Source: Phoronis ovalis
Lineage: Eukaryota > Phoronida > Phoronidae
DNA length: 30,868 nt
Assembly: GCA_028565635.1 (NCBI GenBank)
Contig: JAOXYB010030177.1
Coordinates: 1-30,868, forward strand
Direction: 5' to 3'
Under the pieces are notes generated by a model. That model had not been told where the DNA came from. It saw nothing but the letters and a program-made list of their open reading frames with translations, and did not search any database. This document shows, one piece after another, positions 27,001 to 29,965 of this stretch. Every line of letters begins with the position of its first letter. The stretch's first letter is position 1. Position numbers and translations under genes: made by a program.

Positions 27001-28785
27001 TTATTATACTCTAAATTTCAATTTCTATGTCATTCCCAGGCAACAAGATACTGTAATGCAGTGTTTATTATTTTCATGTAAACAATGCCTGGGGGAAATT
27101 GACAAAAATATTGGTAGGGATATGCAACCCAGGTAAAAAAAACCTGTCCTTGTGGTAAATAAAGGTTACCAAAAATACACCCTGTGGTAAATGAATAAAT
27201 ACAAAAAGTATTCCCTGTTGTAAATAGTTCTCCTAAAAAATATACCCAGTTTTAAATGCACTCGTCTTGTAAATTATATACCCTGCGGTAGATAAATAAT
27301 TTATGTGAAAATTTATGAACCGTAATTTTTTATACCTGTCATAAATGCGTTTTCCAAGACATGTACCCTATGGTAAATGAGTATTTTTTCAAAATGTATC
27401 TTGTGTCCAACAAGAAAACTATACCCTGTGGCAAATAAGGCTTTGCGAATCATGCTAAACGTACCGTGGTAAATGCAGGAGCTGAAAAAAGGGGGCCTAT
27501 TTGGCGACACATATATATATAGTGACTTTGAATGTCAGTACCCCTCCGTGAACCAATGCTTGTATAAGCAGTTTTTACCCCTACATACCCTACTTTTGTA
27601 CTACAGCAAAGCTAAAAGAAATCAATATTTACATGTTACCAACATCAATTTCCATATGTGTTAAAGTAAAGAGAAGCACTATAAGCTTTACCAATTTTAA
27701 TTATTGTTCCAGGTAGCGTTAAGGTGTCATTTATTTTATCTGGATCCTCAGGCACTGTAGATAGTACTCTGGATGCTATGGCTCAAGAAGTTCTAGATGG
27801 AGTTAGTCTTAATTTTGGCTCAACTTCCGTTACTGCTCATACATACATGAAAGTAGACGGTGTTACTTTCAAGGATTTGGATGGCACAAGTGTACCAATT
27901 CCAGTAAGTCCAGTACAGTTATAGTTATGTTAAGTGTCAAACGGATGCACTCATTAATCTTAATACATGCGATATCTACAGTTGTATTTGTTATTTTATA
28001 TTCTCATTTAAAAACAAAATATTTTATGAAAATAAACCATAAAGAAGAAATAATTTCTATCTCTTTATTGTAGCCTGCCCCTAGAAACTTTCCTATTGGA
28101 GGAATTATTGGCATTGTCATTGGTGGATTGGTACTGTTGGCCATCATTATCTTTGTTCTCGTCTACATGTCCAAGAAAAATGGTAATTTACAAAAATTTA
28201 ACTGTTTTGTGTAACAGGATGCTGGTAATAAACATTGCACAAGTTTTCACTTAGTATTAACATATTAAAGACAAAAATTTCCAAAATTATTAATTTAATT
28301 ACTATTCATGGTCTTTATATGTACATTGGAATAAGTACATTGTATGCCACTGAAGAGTAGTTACTTTTACACCCATCATGCATCAGTTGATCGTGTTGTG
28401 ACAAAACTCATTTACTTATATTTTTGATGCAACATCAAAGCTCTCTGATATTCAAGCATATTTGAAGTAGATAAAGGCTATAAGTAACCAATTTCAAATT
28501 TTAATGAAATTATAAAATAACTGACTGTTATTGCGTTTTTCAGCCAGGAAAGTTTCATCAAGCAATTCGGGTAGTCAAGAAGACATGGTTGAAAGCACTG
28601 GCAAAACTAATGCACATGCTGTCAAGCCACCTGTTAAAACCAGTCAGGTGATTGTCGATGAAGAATCTACCAGTAAAAAGGCCTCGCCTGGTGTCGATAG
28701 ACTGTCTGATAGAGATGCTGCAGAACAAGCAGAGCAGGATGGTATGCTCCCTGGAACTCCTATGACAACTAAAAAAGAAAAGTAA
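1..28785 (+). CDS. PKHD1L1: Fibrocystin-L-like giant type I membrane protein, 3' portion, 44 exons (5'-partial)
   Basis: Spliced exons, each listed separately below, give one unbroken frame of 3,351 residues plus TAA. The domain order is IPT/TIG repeats with a cupredoxin-like insert, G8, PbH1 beta-helix, second G8, second PbH1 region, SEA-like membrane-proximal part, one TM helix and a short tail. This is the layout of the PKHD1/PKHD1L1 family. Vertebrate PKHD1L1 is about 4,240 residues and also carries a signal peptide, more IPT domains and a PA14 domain; those would lie upstream of base 1. Segments such as INGPQDHGWCAGYTC and CVDMDCDAHKK resemble what I recall of vertebrate PKHD1L1. By family knowledge the protein sits on the cell surface; vertebrate PKHD1L1 forms part of the stereocilia coat and PKHD1 is ciliary. 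Assignment to PKHD1L1 rather than to an ancestor of both paralogues is inference. All introns are GT-AG and no disabling change was seen. Confidence 0.9.
944..1076 (+). CDS. PKHD1L1: Exon 2: IPT/TIG end and linker into next IPT
   Basis: Window residues 24-67. It finishes the first IPT (PVAVVQGAGQ, NFTYN) and begins the next with SISPVVTSISQ. The acceptor is ttgcag and the donor gtaagt; it ends phase 1. Intron 2 is only 128 nt. Confidence 0.88.
1205..1391 (+). CDS. PKHD1L1: Exon 3: IPT/TIG domain 2
   Basis: Window residues 68-130. GGDELVIDGMNFV followed by VKINDIAAEITGLSDTQI is the core IPT pattern (Gly-rich strand, G..F, short strands). It lacks the Cys pair seen in most sister domains. It ends phase 2 with AG, joined to T of the next exon. 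Confidence 0.9.
1631..1878 (+). CDS. PKHD1L1: Exon 4: IPT/TIG domain 3
   Basis: Window residues 130-213. It has the canonical start VFPRTGSSEGGTRLTITG, then GEGF, then VGDVDCEVESANNTHIIC with the conserved Cys pair. The donor is gtcagt, phase 1. The next intron (507 nt) shows only AT-rich sequence. Confidence 0.93.
2386..2568 (+). CDS. PKHD1L1: Exon 5: N-terminal half of cupredoxin-like domain
   Basis: Window residues 213-274. SVLNVEVGDTVVWQWD is the typical entry strand of a plastocyanin/cupredoxin-like fold. YDGTGFKS resembles the corresponding region of vertebrate PKHD1L1. No His copper ligand is visible. The intron after it (378 nt) has no recognisable content. Confidence 0.88.
2947..3123 (+). 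CDS. PKHD1L1: Exon 6: C-terminal half of cupredoxin-like domain
   Basis: Window residues 274-333. YKYQFTATGTYYYWSD is the last cupredoxin strand pair (F..pGtY.Y), followed by GNIFMRGVVNV. The Cys and His that would bind copper after the GTYYY strand are missing. It ends phase 1. The following intron is 316 nt, AT-rich. Confidence 0.88.
3440..3598 (+). CDS. PKHD1L1: Exon 7: Cys-containing linker and start of IPT/TIG domain 4
   Basis: Window residues 333-386. It is a linker with three Cys (SSSCPG, LSGCSVG, YWECK) followed by the IPT start PTITSISPNSG. It ends phase 1 inside the IPT, a position also used at exons 11/12. The next intron is 659 nt, AT-rich, with no gene seen. Confidence 0.87.
4258..4439 (+). 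CDS. PKHD1L1: Exon 8: IPT/TIG domain 4 core
   Basis: Window residues 386-446. ITDIVITGTGFSGTDC, then MVGDFNCAVTAATSTSITC. The donor gtgaaa is phase 0. A long imperfect palindrome begins only about 18 nt past this donor (listed separately). The whole intron is 902 nt. Confidence 0.9.
4457..4695. repeat. ~240 nt imperfect palindrome (MITE-like or foldback) in intron 8
   Basis: The left arm, about 4457-4563, reads GTCTCAAATTGTTGAAATTT, GCTTAGTTGAAAAGATATGA. The reverse complement of the right arm, about 4595-4695, reads GTCTCAAATTTATAAAATTT, GCTTTATTGAAAAGTTATGA. The arms differ at scattered positions and by small indels; the loop is about 30 nt. The element begins close behind the exon 8 donor. 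I see no transposase. It could be a nonautonomous DNA element or a simple inverted duplication. Confidence 0.75.
5342..5504 (+). CDS. PKHD1L1: Exon 9: end of IPT 4 and start of IPT/TIG domain 5
   Basis: Window residues 447-501. WVQVRVNNLGYAI closes IPT 4. SISPVSGSTAGGTKLTITG with GNGF opens IPT 5. The acceptor is tttttag and the donor gtaagc, phase 1. The next intron (722 nt) is AT-rich with no feature I can name. Confidence 0.92.
6227..6433 (+). CDS. PKHD1L1: Exon 10: IPT/TIG domain 5 second half
   Basis: Window residues 501-570. RVYIDAIDCHIENVTYTEVIC is the IPT Cys pair region. A short loop with two further Cys (NCSSPGACDF) follows. The donor gtaagt is phase 1. The next intron is 338 nt, AT-rich. 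Confidence 0.9.
6772..7548 (+). CDS. PKHD1L1: Exon 11: IPT/TIG domains 6, 7 and 8 in one long exon
   Basis: Window residues 570-829. Three IPT domains sit in tandem: LTINGTGFGTTSGDVTVTVG; then ISPEGGSTEGGTLISIAG; then DTVTIDGSGFGTAAADITV. Each has its C..C pair. VHIAGKGNA in domain 6 and VNIAGKGNA in domain 8 match closely, suggesting a recent domain copy. It is open to translation for its full 777 nt. The intron that follows (763 nt) has no domain-bearing ORF on either strand. Confidence 0.95.
8312..8458 (+). CDS. PKHD1L1: Exon 12: IPT/TIG domain 9 core
   Basis: Window residues 829-878. SFGGGQTLTINGAGFRAIGS, then a dense Cys stretch ICNMTCQV and EITCTTP. The donor gtaagc is phase 1 (codon CAA completed by the next exon). 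The next intron (388 nt) has a 26-nt imperfect direct repeat near its acceptor. Confidence 0.88.
8777..8828. repeat. 26-nt imperfect direct repeat before exon 13
   Basis: GCTAACATAATTTATGTTAA at 8777 and GCTAACAAAATTTATATAAA at 8803 are two adjoining, diverged copies, ending about 18 nt before the exon 13 acceptor. Confidence 0.55.
8847..9024 (+). CDS. PKHD1L1: Exon 13: end of IPT 9 and start of IPT/TIG domain 10
   Basis: Window residues 878-937. VCGVDVTVAGETAASPTDYTY closes IPT 9 by its final strand. ITNVDPRRGGTMGGTSITIT opens IPT 10. The donor gtgagt is phase 2. The intron of 346 nt shows nothing further. Confidence 0.9.
9371..9527 (+). CDS. PKHD1L1: Exon 14: IPT/TIG domain 10 second half
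   Basis: Window residues 937-989. NVVTIGGSSCNITSASTMQ then IVC gives the Cys pair, and VIVAVSDNGVTPV is the last strand. It is the last IPT before the G8 domain. It ends phase 0. The 429-nt intron holds a hairpin (listed separately). Confidence 0.92.
9772..9849. repeat. ~78 nt hairpin-forming inverted repeat in intron 14
   Basis: AAGCACAAAACAGCTTCAGG then TTTTA at 9772-9796 pairs with TAAAACCTGAAAGCTCTTTT then GTGCTT at 9824-9849, giving a stem of about 25 bp with one bulge and few mismatches around a 27-nt loop. The size is compatible with an intronic pre-miRNA-like hairpin or a small foldback element; nothing distinguishes these here. Confidence 0.7.
9957..10116 (+). CDS. PKHD1L1: Exon 15: start of G8 domain 1
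   Basis: Window residues 990-1043. RWSSPFTWGGLPPPAQGDFV is the G8 signature (W....W..G..P..GD.V), followed by IPQGEIILLD. G8 domains occur in PKHD1, PKHD1L1, CEMIP and CEMIP2. It ends phase 1. The 477-nt intron includes a 100-N assembly gap, so its true length is uncertain. Confidence 0.93.
10207..10306. other. Assembly gap of 100 N in intron 15
   Basis: There are exactly 100 consecutive N. This is the usual placeholder for a scaffold gap of unknown size, so the intron length is not reliable. The flanking exons 15 and 16 join in frame (phase 1) across a G8 domain, so no coding sequence need be missing. Confidence 0.98.
10494..10523. repeat. 11-nt tandem repeat, about 2.7 copies
   Basis: The unit CATATTATCAC occurs at 10494 and 10505, with a partial copy at 10516. 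It is a short intronic minisatellite upstream of exon 16. Confidence 0.85.
10594..10670 (+). CDS. PKHD1L1: Exon 16: G8 domain 1, middle
   Basis: Window residues 1043-1068. GSLIFDETDVELKTENVLI then TDGGLLQ is the repeated beta-strand pattern of G8. It is the shortest complete exon (77 nt) and has a weak donor, gtttaa. Frame continuity on both sides supports it. Confidence 0.85.
10925..11054 (+). CDS. PKHD1L1: Exon 17: G8 domain 1, end
   Basis: Window residues 1069-1112. VGTEAEPFQHKAIITLYGNL matches the typical G8 VGTE..P..h...i.l.G motif, and LDLHG follows. It ends phase 1. The intron of 509 nt has no recognisable feature. Confidence 0.93.
11564..11655 (+). CDS. PKHD1L1: Exon 18: segment between G8 1 and beta-helix 1
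   Basis: Window residues 1112-1142. WTRLGATASAGSNQIVLE then VDWQ. This pairs with TAASGGNSVVVAEDVDWKTG of exon 28 in the second module. It ends phase 0; the 347-nt intron is AT-rich. Confidence 0.9.
12003..12282 (+). CDS. PKHD1L1: Exon 19: lead-in to PbH1 region 1
   Basis: Window residues 1143-1236. YIIIATSGTRHTQRENEKKR, ITAISLDGLTLTLNTPLEHE, and then RAEVGLLTHNILVRGS, which is echoed by SAEVGLLTRNIRIIGQ in exon 29. CEMIP proteins have a like AEVGLL(T/S).NI motif. It ends phase 1; the 334-nt intron shows nothing else. Confidence 0.93.
12617..12733 (+). CDS. PKHD1L1: Exon 20: PbH1 region 1
   Basis: Window residues 1236-1275. FGGTIMFHAARP is the FGGH.mv-like strand seen in CEMIP-family proteins just before the beta-helix. 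It is phase 1 at both ends. The 322-nt intron after it has no recognisable feature. Confidence 0.92.
13056..13955 (+). CDS. PKHD1L1: Exon 21: main PbH1 beta-helix of module 1, with RYPIHWH motif
   Basis: Window residues 1275-1575, the longest exon (900 nt). RIEYVELNYVGQAFRLG leads into RYPIHWH (R1293-H1299), the hallmark of CEMIP/CEMIP2 and fibrocystin-L beta-helices. Successive helix turns follow: SYVRGCGIHETFNRAVNIHN, LLVEHTVIFNVMGGAFFLED, NTVRHNTAAGGTHFGFWYRM, and FSNNTVHSQGWYGLWLF. All rungs look intact. Whether this domain has hyaluronan-degrading activity, as reported for CEMIP2, cannot be told from sequence. Confidence 0.96.
14196..14456 (+). CDS. PKHD1L1: Exon 22: end of beta-helix 1, RDMDG motif
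   Basis: Window residues 1575-1662. GTCSNLCGGWEYNFEG, then AWDHEAVLRDMDGTLTG, which is the D.DGs.tG module end also found in exon 36 (LLRDLDGSFLG). It ends phase 1. The 544-nt intron after it is AT-rich with no feature I can name. Confidence 0.93.
15001..15215 (+). CDS. PKHD1L1: Exon 23: post-helix region of module 1
   Basis: Window residues 1662-1733. LTYKNLIVTNDNGQNSVPWA, FKRLTHKEGWMASLLSG and TYDAGFYGFS. This region has only family-level recognition and no separately named domain. It ends phase 0 with donor gtaatt. Confidence 0.88.
15479..15638 (+). CDS. PKHD1L1: Exon 24: post-helix region of module 1, end
   Basis: Window residues 1734-1787. DYVIIEHKMNKKPDRAS, then LPLAYATNQHGDWYYDANTE. 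The exon has no long ORF of its own and is found by frame and splice sites. The donor gtaagt is phase 1. The 324-nt intron is AT-rich. Confidence 0.88.
15963..16202 (+). CDS. PKHD1L1: Exon 25: inter-module linker with RRRR site and start of G8 domain 2
   Basis: Window residues 1787-1867. It opens with TAVNRRRRAISPD, a tetrabasic stretch (R1795-R1798) fitting a furin-type convertase site. Then comes a Cys/Pro linker (RCYYQDCIPPPDP). LWSEPATWPNNQLPQAGSTV starts the second G8. It ends phase 1. The intron is 297 nt. Confidence 0.92.
16500..16600 (+). CDS. PKHD1L1: Exon 26: G8 domain 2, strand repeats
   Basis: Window residues 1867-1900. GKWIVADTVIPRMSSLVI then RGVLELDPD, the usual w.l.d.....l..l.i.G.l.f.. 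pattern of G8. It ends phase 0 at STSL with a weak donor, gtacac. Confidence 0.9.
16842..17013 (+). CDS. PKHD1L1: Exon 27: G8 domain 2, end
   Basis: Window residues 1901-1958. YIVIIGGRLIIGWEDKPYRG then CEIILEG, matching the GG.l.vG.e..Py.g...i.L.G end of a G8. It ends phase 1. Confidence 0.93.
17302..17550 (+). CDS. PKHD1L1: Exon 28: segment between G8 2 and beta-helix 2
   Basis: Window residues 1958-2041. GGLDLHGVNRYPYKTSLAQT, then VVVAEDVDWKTGEEIVVAST, and ITLNSSLAFQHIG. It is the clear paralogue of exons 18-19 in module 1. It ends phase 1. The intron carries a 14-nt tandem duplication just before the next acceptor. Confidence 0.94.
17792..17819. repeat. 14-nt perfect tandem duplication before exon 29
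   Basis: AATATGATAATCCC is present twice head to tail (17792-17805 and 17806-17819), 17 nt upstream of the exon 29 acceptor, in the usual branch-point zone. Confidence 0.9.
17837..17986 (+). CDS. PKHD1L1: Exon 29: lead-in to PbH1 region 2
   Basis: Window residues 2041-2091. AEVGLLTRNIRIIGQAYGG, then FGARVLVSTM in place of FGGTIMFHAA of module 1. It ends phase 1 at the same structural point as exon 20. The 485-nt intron has an open frame running into exon 30, but it shows no domain. Confidence 0.92.
18472..18705 (+). CDS. PKHD1L1: Exon 30: PbH1 region 2, first part
   Basis: Window residues 2091-2169. FARIQNVEFFNSGQEGYVAD pairs with RIEYVELNYVGQ of exon 21, but the RYPIHWH motif is replaced by DPRFSLAYLSTG. 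SYVKSNSFHNGFSPAIGLFG and VTSNVIHHTVGG are beta-helix turns. It ends phase 1. Confidence 0.93.
18950..19147 (+). CDS. PKHD1L1: Exon 31: PbH1 region 2
   Basis: Window residues 2169-2235. AIVVKADSNKLVGNLMLLDI, then ALSATNLELRENTVAGAERT and GYHVTG. LRENTVAG...GYHV is a beta-helix turn. The frame has no in-frame ATG upstream, so a simple ORF search misses the exon; it is placed by the acceptor tttaag, the donor gtgagt and phase 1 on both sides. Confidence 0.9.
19411..19577 (+). CDS. PKHD1L1: Exon 32: PbH1 region 2
   Basis: Window residues 2235-2290. WEGNIAHSVHSGIALFPGES, then FIYKAFDWGIYLQ. It ends phase 0 with donor gtaagg. The following 653-nt intron is AT-rich and contains a perfect 21-nt palindrome at 19925-19945 and nothing else I recognise. 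Confidence 0.93.
19925..19945. repeat. Perfect 21-nt palindrome in intron 32
   Basis: ATTATTGTA and TACAATAAT flank the centre ATT. It is short and AT-rich, in an otherwise featureless 653-nt intron. Confidence 0.8.
20231..20483 (+). CDS. PKHD1L1: Exon 33: PbH1 region 2
   Basis: Window residues 2291-2375. SIEIINAKLVDNRVGVFPFI, then YVRVKNSLVVGTSSSFSC, the last beta-helix turns. It ends phase 1 with gtgagt. Confidence 0.93.
20722..20826 (+). CDS. PKHD1L1: Exon 34: beta-helix 2, late segment
   Basis: Window residues 2375-2410. ISFPSFQSGGNGAPRKPWKN, then IMAYPAIAGVMYIEG. It is phase 1 at both ends and 105 nt (35 codons), so skipping it would keep frame. The 609-nt intron that follows holds a repeat array (listed separately). 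Confidence 0.9.
21020..21262 (-). repeat. Degenerate ~32-nt-period array in intron 34
   Basis: A core like TTTACCATGGTGTAC recurs near 21023, 21057, 21092, 21145, 21176, 21210 and 21241. Most steps are 31-35 nt, with one of about 53. Units are diverged (ACCATGGTG, ACCACAAGGT, ACCATAGGTG, ACCGTGTGGTG, ACCATGGAT, ACCATGAAG). The reverse complement, CACCATGGTAAA, resembles the core of the intron 41 array, so strand is given relative to that one. Confidence 0.72.
21436..21595 (+). CDS. PKHD1L1: Exon 35: beta-helix 2, late segment
   Basis: Window residues 2410-2463. VTFENFGTSCGTDFAATTNP, then DAMHPVDSSGIVWTNV and KIFYHEPALG. The donor after CTTGG is gtgtgt, a weaker site, phase 2. The choice is fixed by the next exon giving GLINPSDCVDMDCDA. 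The 309-nt intron has no other content. Confidence 0.88.
21905..22143 (+). CDS. PKHD1L1: Exon 36: module 2 end, RDLDG motif
   Basis: Window residues 2463-2543. INPSDCVDMDCDAHKKCLLR, DLDGSFLGTGGLGAVLPKSE and DPRRGLGDYRIPKAM, strongly resembling vertebrate PKHD1L1. RDLDG mirrors RDMDG of exon 22. It ends phase 1. Confidence 0.95.
22397..22438. repeat. TG/TATG-rich microsatellite in intron 36
   Basis: An imperfect TATG/TG tract (TATGTATATGTGTGTGTGTT and onward) of about 42 nt. Confidence 0.85.
22465..22558 (+). other. Candidate unannotated (poison-type) exon in intron 36
   Basis: A 94-nt stretch lies between ACTAATTAG and a consensus donor GTGAGT. It is open in the incoming phase for 30 full codons plus the split first codon. 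Its length is not a multiple of three, and joining it to exon 37 would create TAG at the junction (TA plus G). It adds a peptide with no counterpart in the family, so it is not part of the main product. It may be chance. Confidence 0.25.
22634..22885 (+). CDS. PKHD1L1: Exon 37: highly conserved Cys-rich segment after module 2
   Basis: Window residues 2543-2627. CTWETAWNAYKCPGMDYEML, then SLDEDTETRRLSPVALASEG and LINGPQDHGWCAGYTCQLR. This is one of the best-conserved stretches of the fibrocystin-L ectodomain as I recall it. It ends phase 1 with gtgagt. Confidence 0.95.
23117..23967 (+). CDS. PKHD1L1: Exon 38: membrane-proximal ectodomain with RRKR site in a SEA-like fold
   Basis: Window residues 2627-2910, 851 nt. 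A beta-rich segment (YTMYFTSTNPQKLRYRLLNV, LRY...VVVALWY) is followed by VDDFFGENLISNLAAFLEV (helix), KIRIVNVIRE (strand), NRRKRN (R2784-R2787), SVTIQIEIGDPP (strand) and DQIVNASAEIINAVQLG (helix). The strand-loop-strand with flanking helices resembles a SEA or similar ferredoxin-like fold. A Pro/Glu-rich linker follows. It ends phase 0. The 357-nt intron after it is AT-rich. Confidence 0.93.
24325..24711 (+). CDS. PKHD1L1: Exon 39: beta-rich membrane-proximal segment
   Basis: Window residues 2911-3039. WQLTATVRSNTGSDARAQTV, then GWANFTDLAISHSGSGYIID, an Ig-like or filamin-like beta pattern (G.A.FtdL.i...G.gY...f). It has symmetrical phase 0 ends and 387 nt (129 codons), so skipping would keep frame. 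The 1,469-nt intron that follows is the longest in the window. Confidence 0.92.
25150..25650. repeat. Three diverged ~140-175 nt repeat units in intron 39
   Basis: TTTTATCCGATCAG at 25219, TTTTTATCCAATCA at 25393 and TTTTCATCCGATCAG at 25533 mark three copies. They share downstream CATATTTGGT-like, AGGTCAAAGTACA-like and AATTTTGAC-like segments. ATGGCTGCCTGGCAGCC near 25308 and ATGGCTGACTGGCAGCC near 25620 repeat too. No coding capacity is seen. The rest of the 1,469-nt intron is AT-rich without recognisable genes. Confidence 0.75.
26181..26385 (+). CDS. PKHD1L1: Exon 40: beta-rich membrane-proximal segment
   Basis: Window residues 3040-3108. WTCTASLHMPGIYEGGVLSG, then RVVFTDLKVNKPGRYFLTFS repeats the fTDL...pG.Y.l.F pattern of exon 39, so two similar beta-sandwich units may be present. 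It ends phase 1 with the weak donor gttaat. The frame joins to EHVEVRPVG. Confidence 0.87.
26668..26859 (+). CDS. PKHD1L1: Exon 41: SEA-like domain, first half
   Basis: Window residues 3108-3172. VSLRFEADFDIVADGNEEYF, then MVYNHFLNLYSNISMNNFVI and TKG. The strand-helix-strand order fits the first half of a SEA domain. It ends phase 1 exactly at the Gly before SVKVSF. Confidence 0.9.
27140..27480 (+). repeat. Degenerate ~32-nt-period array in intron 41
   Basis: A core like TACCCTGTGGTAAATGA recurs near 27148, 27181, 27213, 27244, 27281, 27334, 27365, 27423 and 27464, with steps of mostly 31-37 nt and weaker copies filling the wider gaps (for example near 27319 and 27397). Cores drift (CCTGTGGTAAAT, CCTGTTGTAAAT, CCTGCGGTAGAT, CCTATGGTAAAT, CCTGTGGCAAAT). 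Spacers are AT-rich and not conserved. The remainder of this 853-nt intron has no recognisable gene. Confidence 0.78.
27713..27903 (+). CDS. PKHD1L1: Exon 42: SEA-like domain, second half
   Basis: Window residues 3172-3235. GSVKVSFILSGS, then TLDAMAQEVLDGV (helix) and VTAHTYMKVDGVTF (last strand). GSVKV is close to the GSVVV autoproteolysis motif of SEA domains. It ends phase 0; the intron is 170 nt. Confidence 0.9.
28074..28182 (+). CDS. PKHD1L1: Exon 43: transmembrane helix
   Basis: Window residues 3236-3272. PAPRNFP precedes a single hydrophobic helix, about residues 3243-3266 (IGGIIGIVIGGLVLLAIIIF and four more), followed by the stop-transfer MSKKN. G3244, G3248 and G3252 form a GxxxGxxxG pattern. 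Phase 1 donor. The exon is missed by a simple ORF search. The 361-nt intron is AT-rich. Confidence 0.93.
28544..28785 (+). CDS. PKHD1L1: Exon 44: cytoplasmic tail and stop codon
   Basis: Window residues 3272-3351, then TAA at 28783-28785. It is a polar tail rich in Ser, Lys and acidic residues (RKVSSSNSGSQEDMVES, VIVDEESTSKKASPGVDRLS), ending TKKEK. No enzymatic domain or coiled coil is evident. It is longer than the roughly dozen-residue tail I recall for human PKHD1L1 and shorter than that of PKHD1. The last four residues, KKEK, fit a KKXX dilysine pattern. Confidence 0.92.
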
Positions 28786-29578
28786 CAGAGAATACTTATA
28801 AAATAGCACCATAATTTATCTCTCACTTTCACATTTAGATGTGTTAATCTTTTATTAGATATAACTTAAGGTAATTCTGTGTGATTTCTCAAAATAATTA
28901 TATTTTGAAACATAATTTGAATTTGAGTATGCTATGACAAAGTACCAGACTGTTTGTATGTATGTAATTTTCTCAAACAGCGGTACTACATACTGTTTAT
29001 ATATTCAGTAAGTAATTTTCTCAAAAGTGAATGCTCCTATTTATTACATTTACGCGTATAAGTTGAATAATTTGGACATTAATTTTACTCAATGTCCGTA
29101 TTAACTATTAATGTGGAGCTGTGTTTATTACATTTATCCATGATGCTCTTTTTGTTCATGATTGTGGTGAGTGGAATGTGGTTAAAACGACACAATTTAT
29201 AATCCCTGTTTGTATCTTTTATTTATTATATGTGACTTTTTATTTCTTAAATTTCAGAACCTCAAGTCCTTTACAAATTTCTGATAGATATAATCAAACT
29301 GATATCTTTCAATTTAAATTCTATTTTTTATATTTGCTTTATCTGTACTGGTGCAGGTTATGCAAAGTTCTCTTATCAATCCATCCATCCACTAGCCATA
29401 TTTATTCCAAGTTTGTTTATTACTGCACATTAGTTATTTTGGGATATTTTCTATTTTTGTGACTGTGACATTTCTGTTTTTTATGGTACTATATGTCATT
29501 CAAGCAAAGAAAAAATAGTCAACTGTGTTTATGTATACATACCACTGCTCAGAAATAAGAAGCTTTTTAAAAAAATCA

Positions 29579-29584
29579 AATAAA
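29579..29584 (+). promoter_or_regulatory. Candidate polyadenylation signal AATAAA (proximal)
   Basis: First exact AATAAA after the stop codon, in ATCAAATAAATATT. A T-rich stretch follows. Confidence 0.5.
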
Positions 29585-29909
29585 TATTTTTATCCCAATT
29601 GTTTTGTATGATGAATTTGCTCAACACACATAATACAAAAATTCATAATTGTCATGTTTGTAAAACCGTACCTGCCTTGTATACCTGGATGATTTGTATA
29701 TTATGAATATTACTGTATTGTCCATAGGTATTGGCAGCACTTTATAGAAGTAATATTTTTCAGCAGAAGTTTTACTTATATAATTGTACATGACAGTCTG
29801 TCCTTCACTCTATAAGAAACCCTGGTGGTGAACTGTCTTGTAGAACATAATGATATTTGCTGTTCCTGTGATATGCTACCAATATGTTATGTACAAAATC
29901 ATTTTCTAG

Positions 29910-29915
29910 AATAAA
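29910..29915 (+). promoter_or_regulatory. Candidate polyadenylation signal AATAAA (distal)
   Basis: AATAAA in TAGAATAAATCTATTTTC, followed by a T-rich/GT-containing tract to about 29965, which fits a downstream element. Confidence 0.5.
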
Positions 29916-29965
29916 TCTATTTTCTTTAATTCTTGGCTTGATTGAATTTAATTATTTTTTTTGAA

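Larger units (their letters stand above)
28786..29935 (+). other. Probable 3' UTR
   Basis: This is AT-rich sequence downstream of the stop codon. Its ORFs (for example 29121-29462) are low-complexity and have no recognisable domain. The UTR end is inferred from the AATAAA signals and could be near 29600 or 29935. Confidence 0.6.

Noticed and set aside
27140-27480. Regular ~32-nt repeats considered as a CRISPR array
   Set aside because: Repeats are degenerate rather than identical, spacers are AT-rich and not unique, and the array lies in an intron of an animal gene.
29121-29462. 113-codon ORF after the stop codon as a separate gene
   Set aside because: Phe/Tyr/Leu-rich chance translation of AT-rich DNA in the probable 3' UTR; no domain seen.
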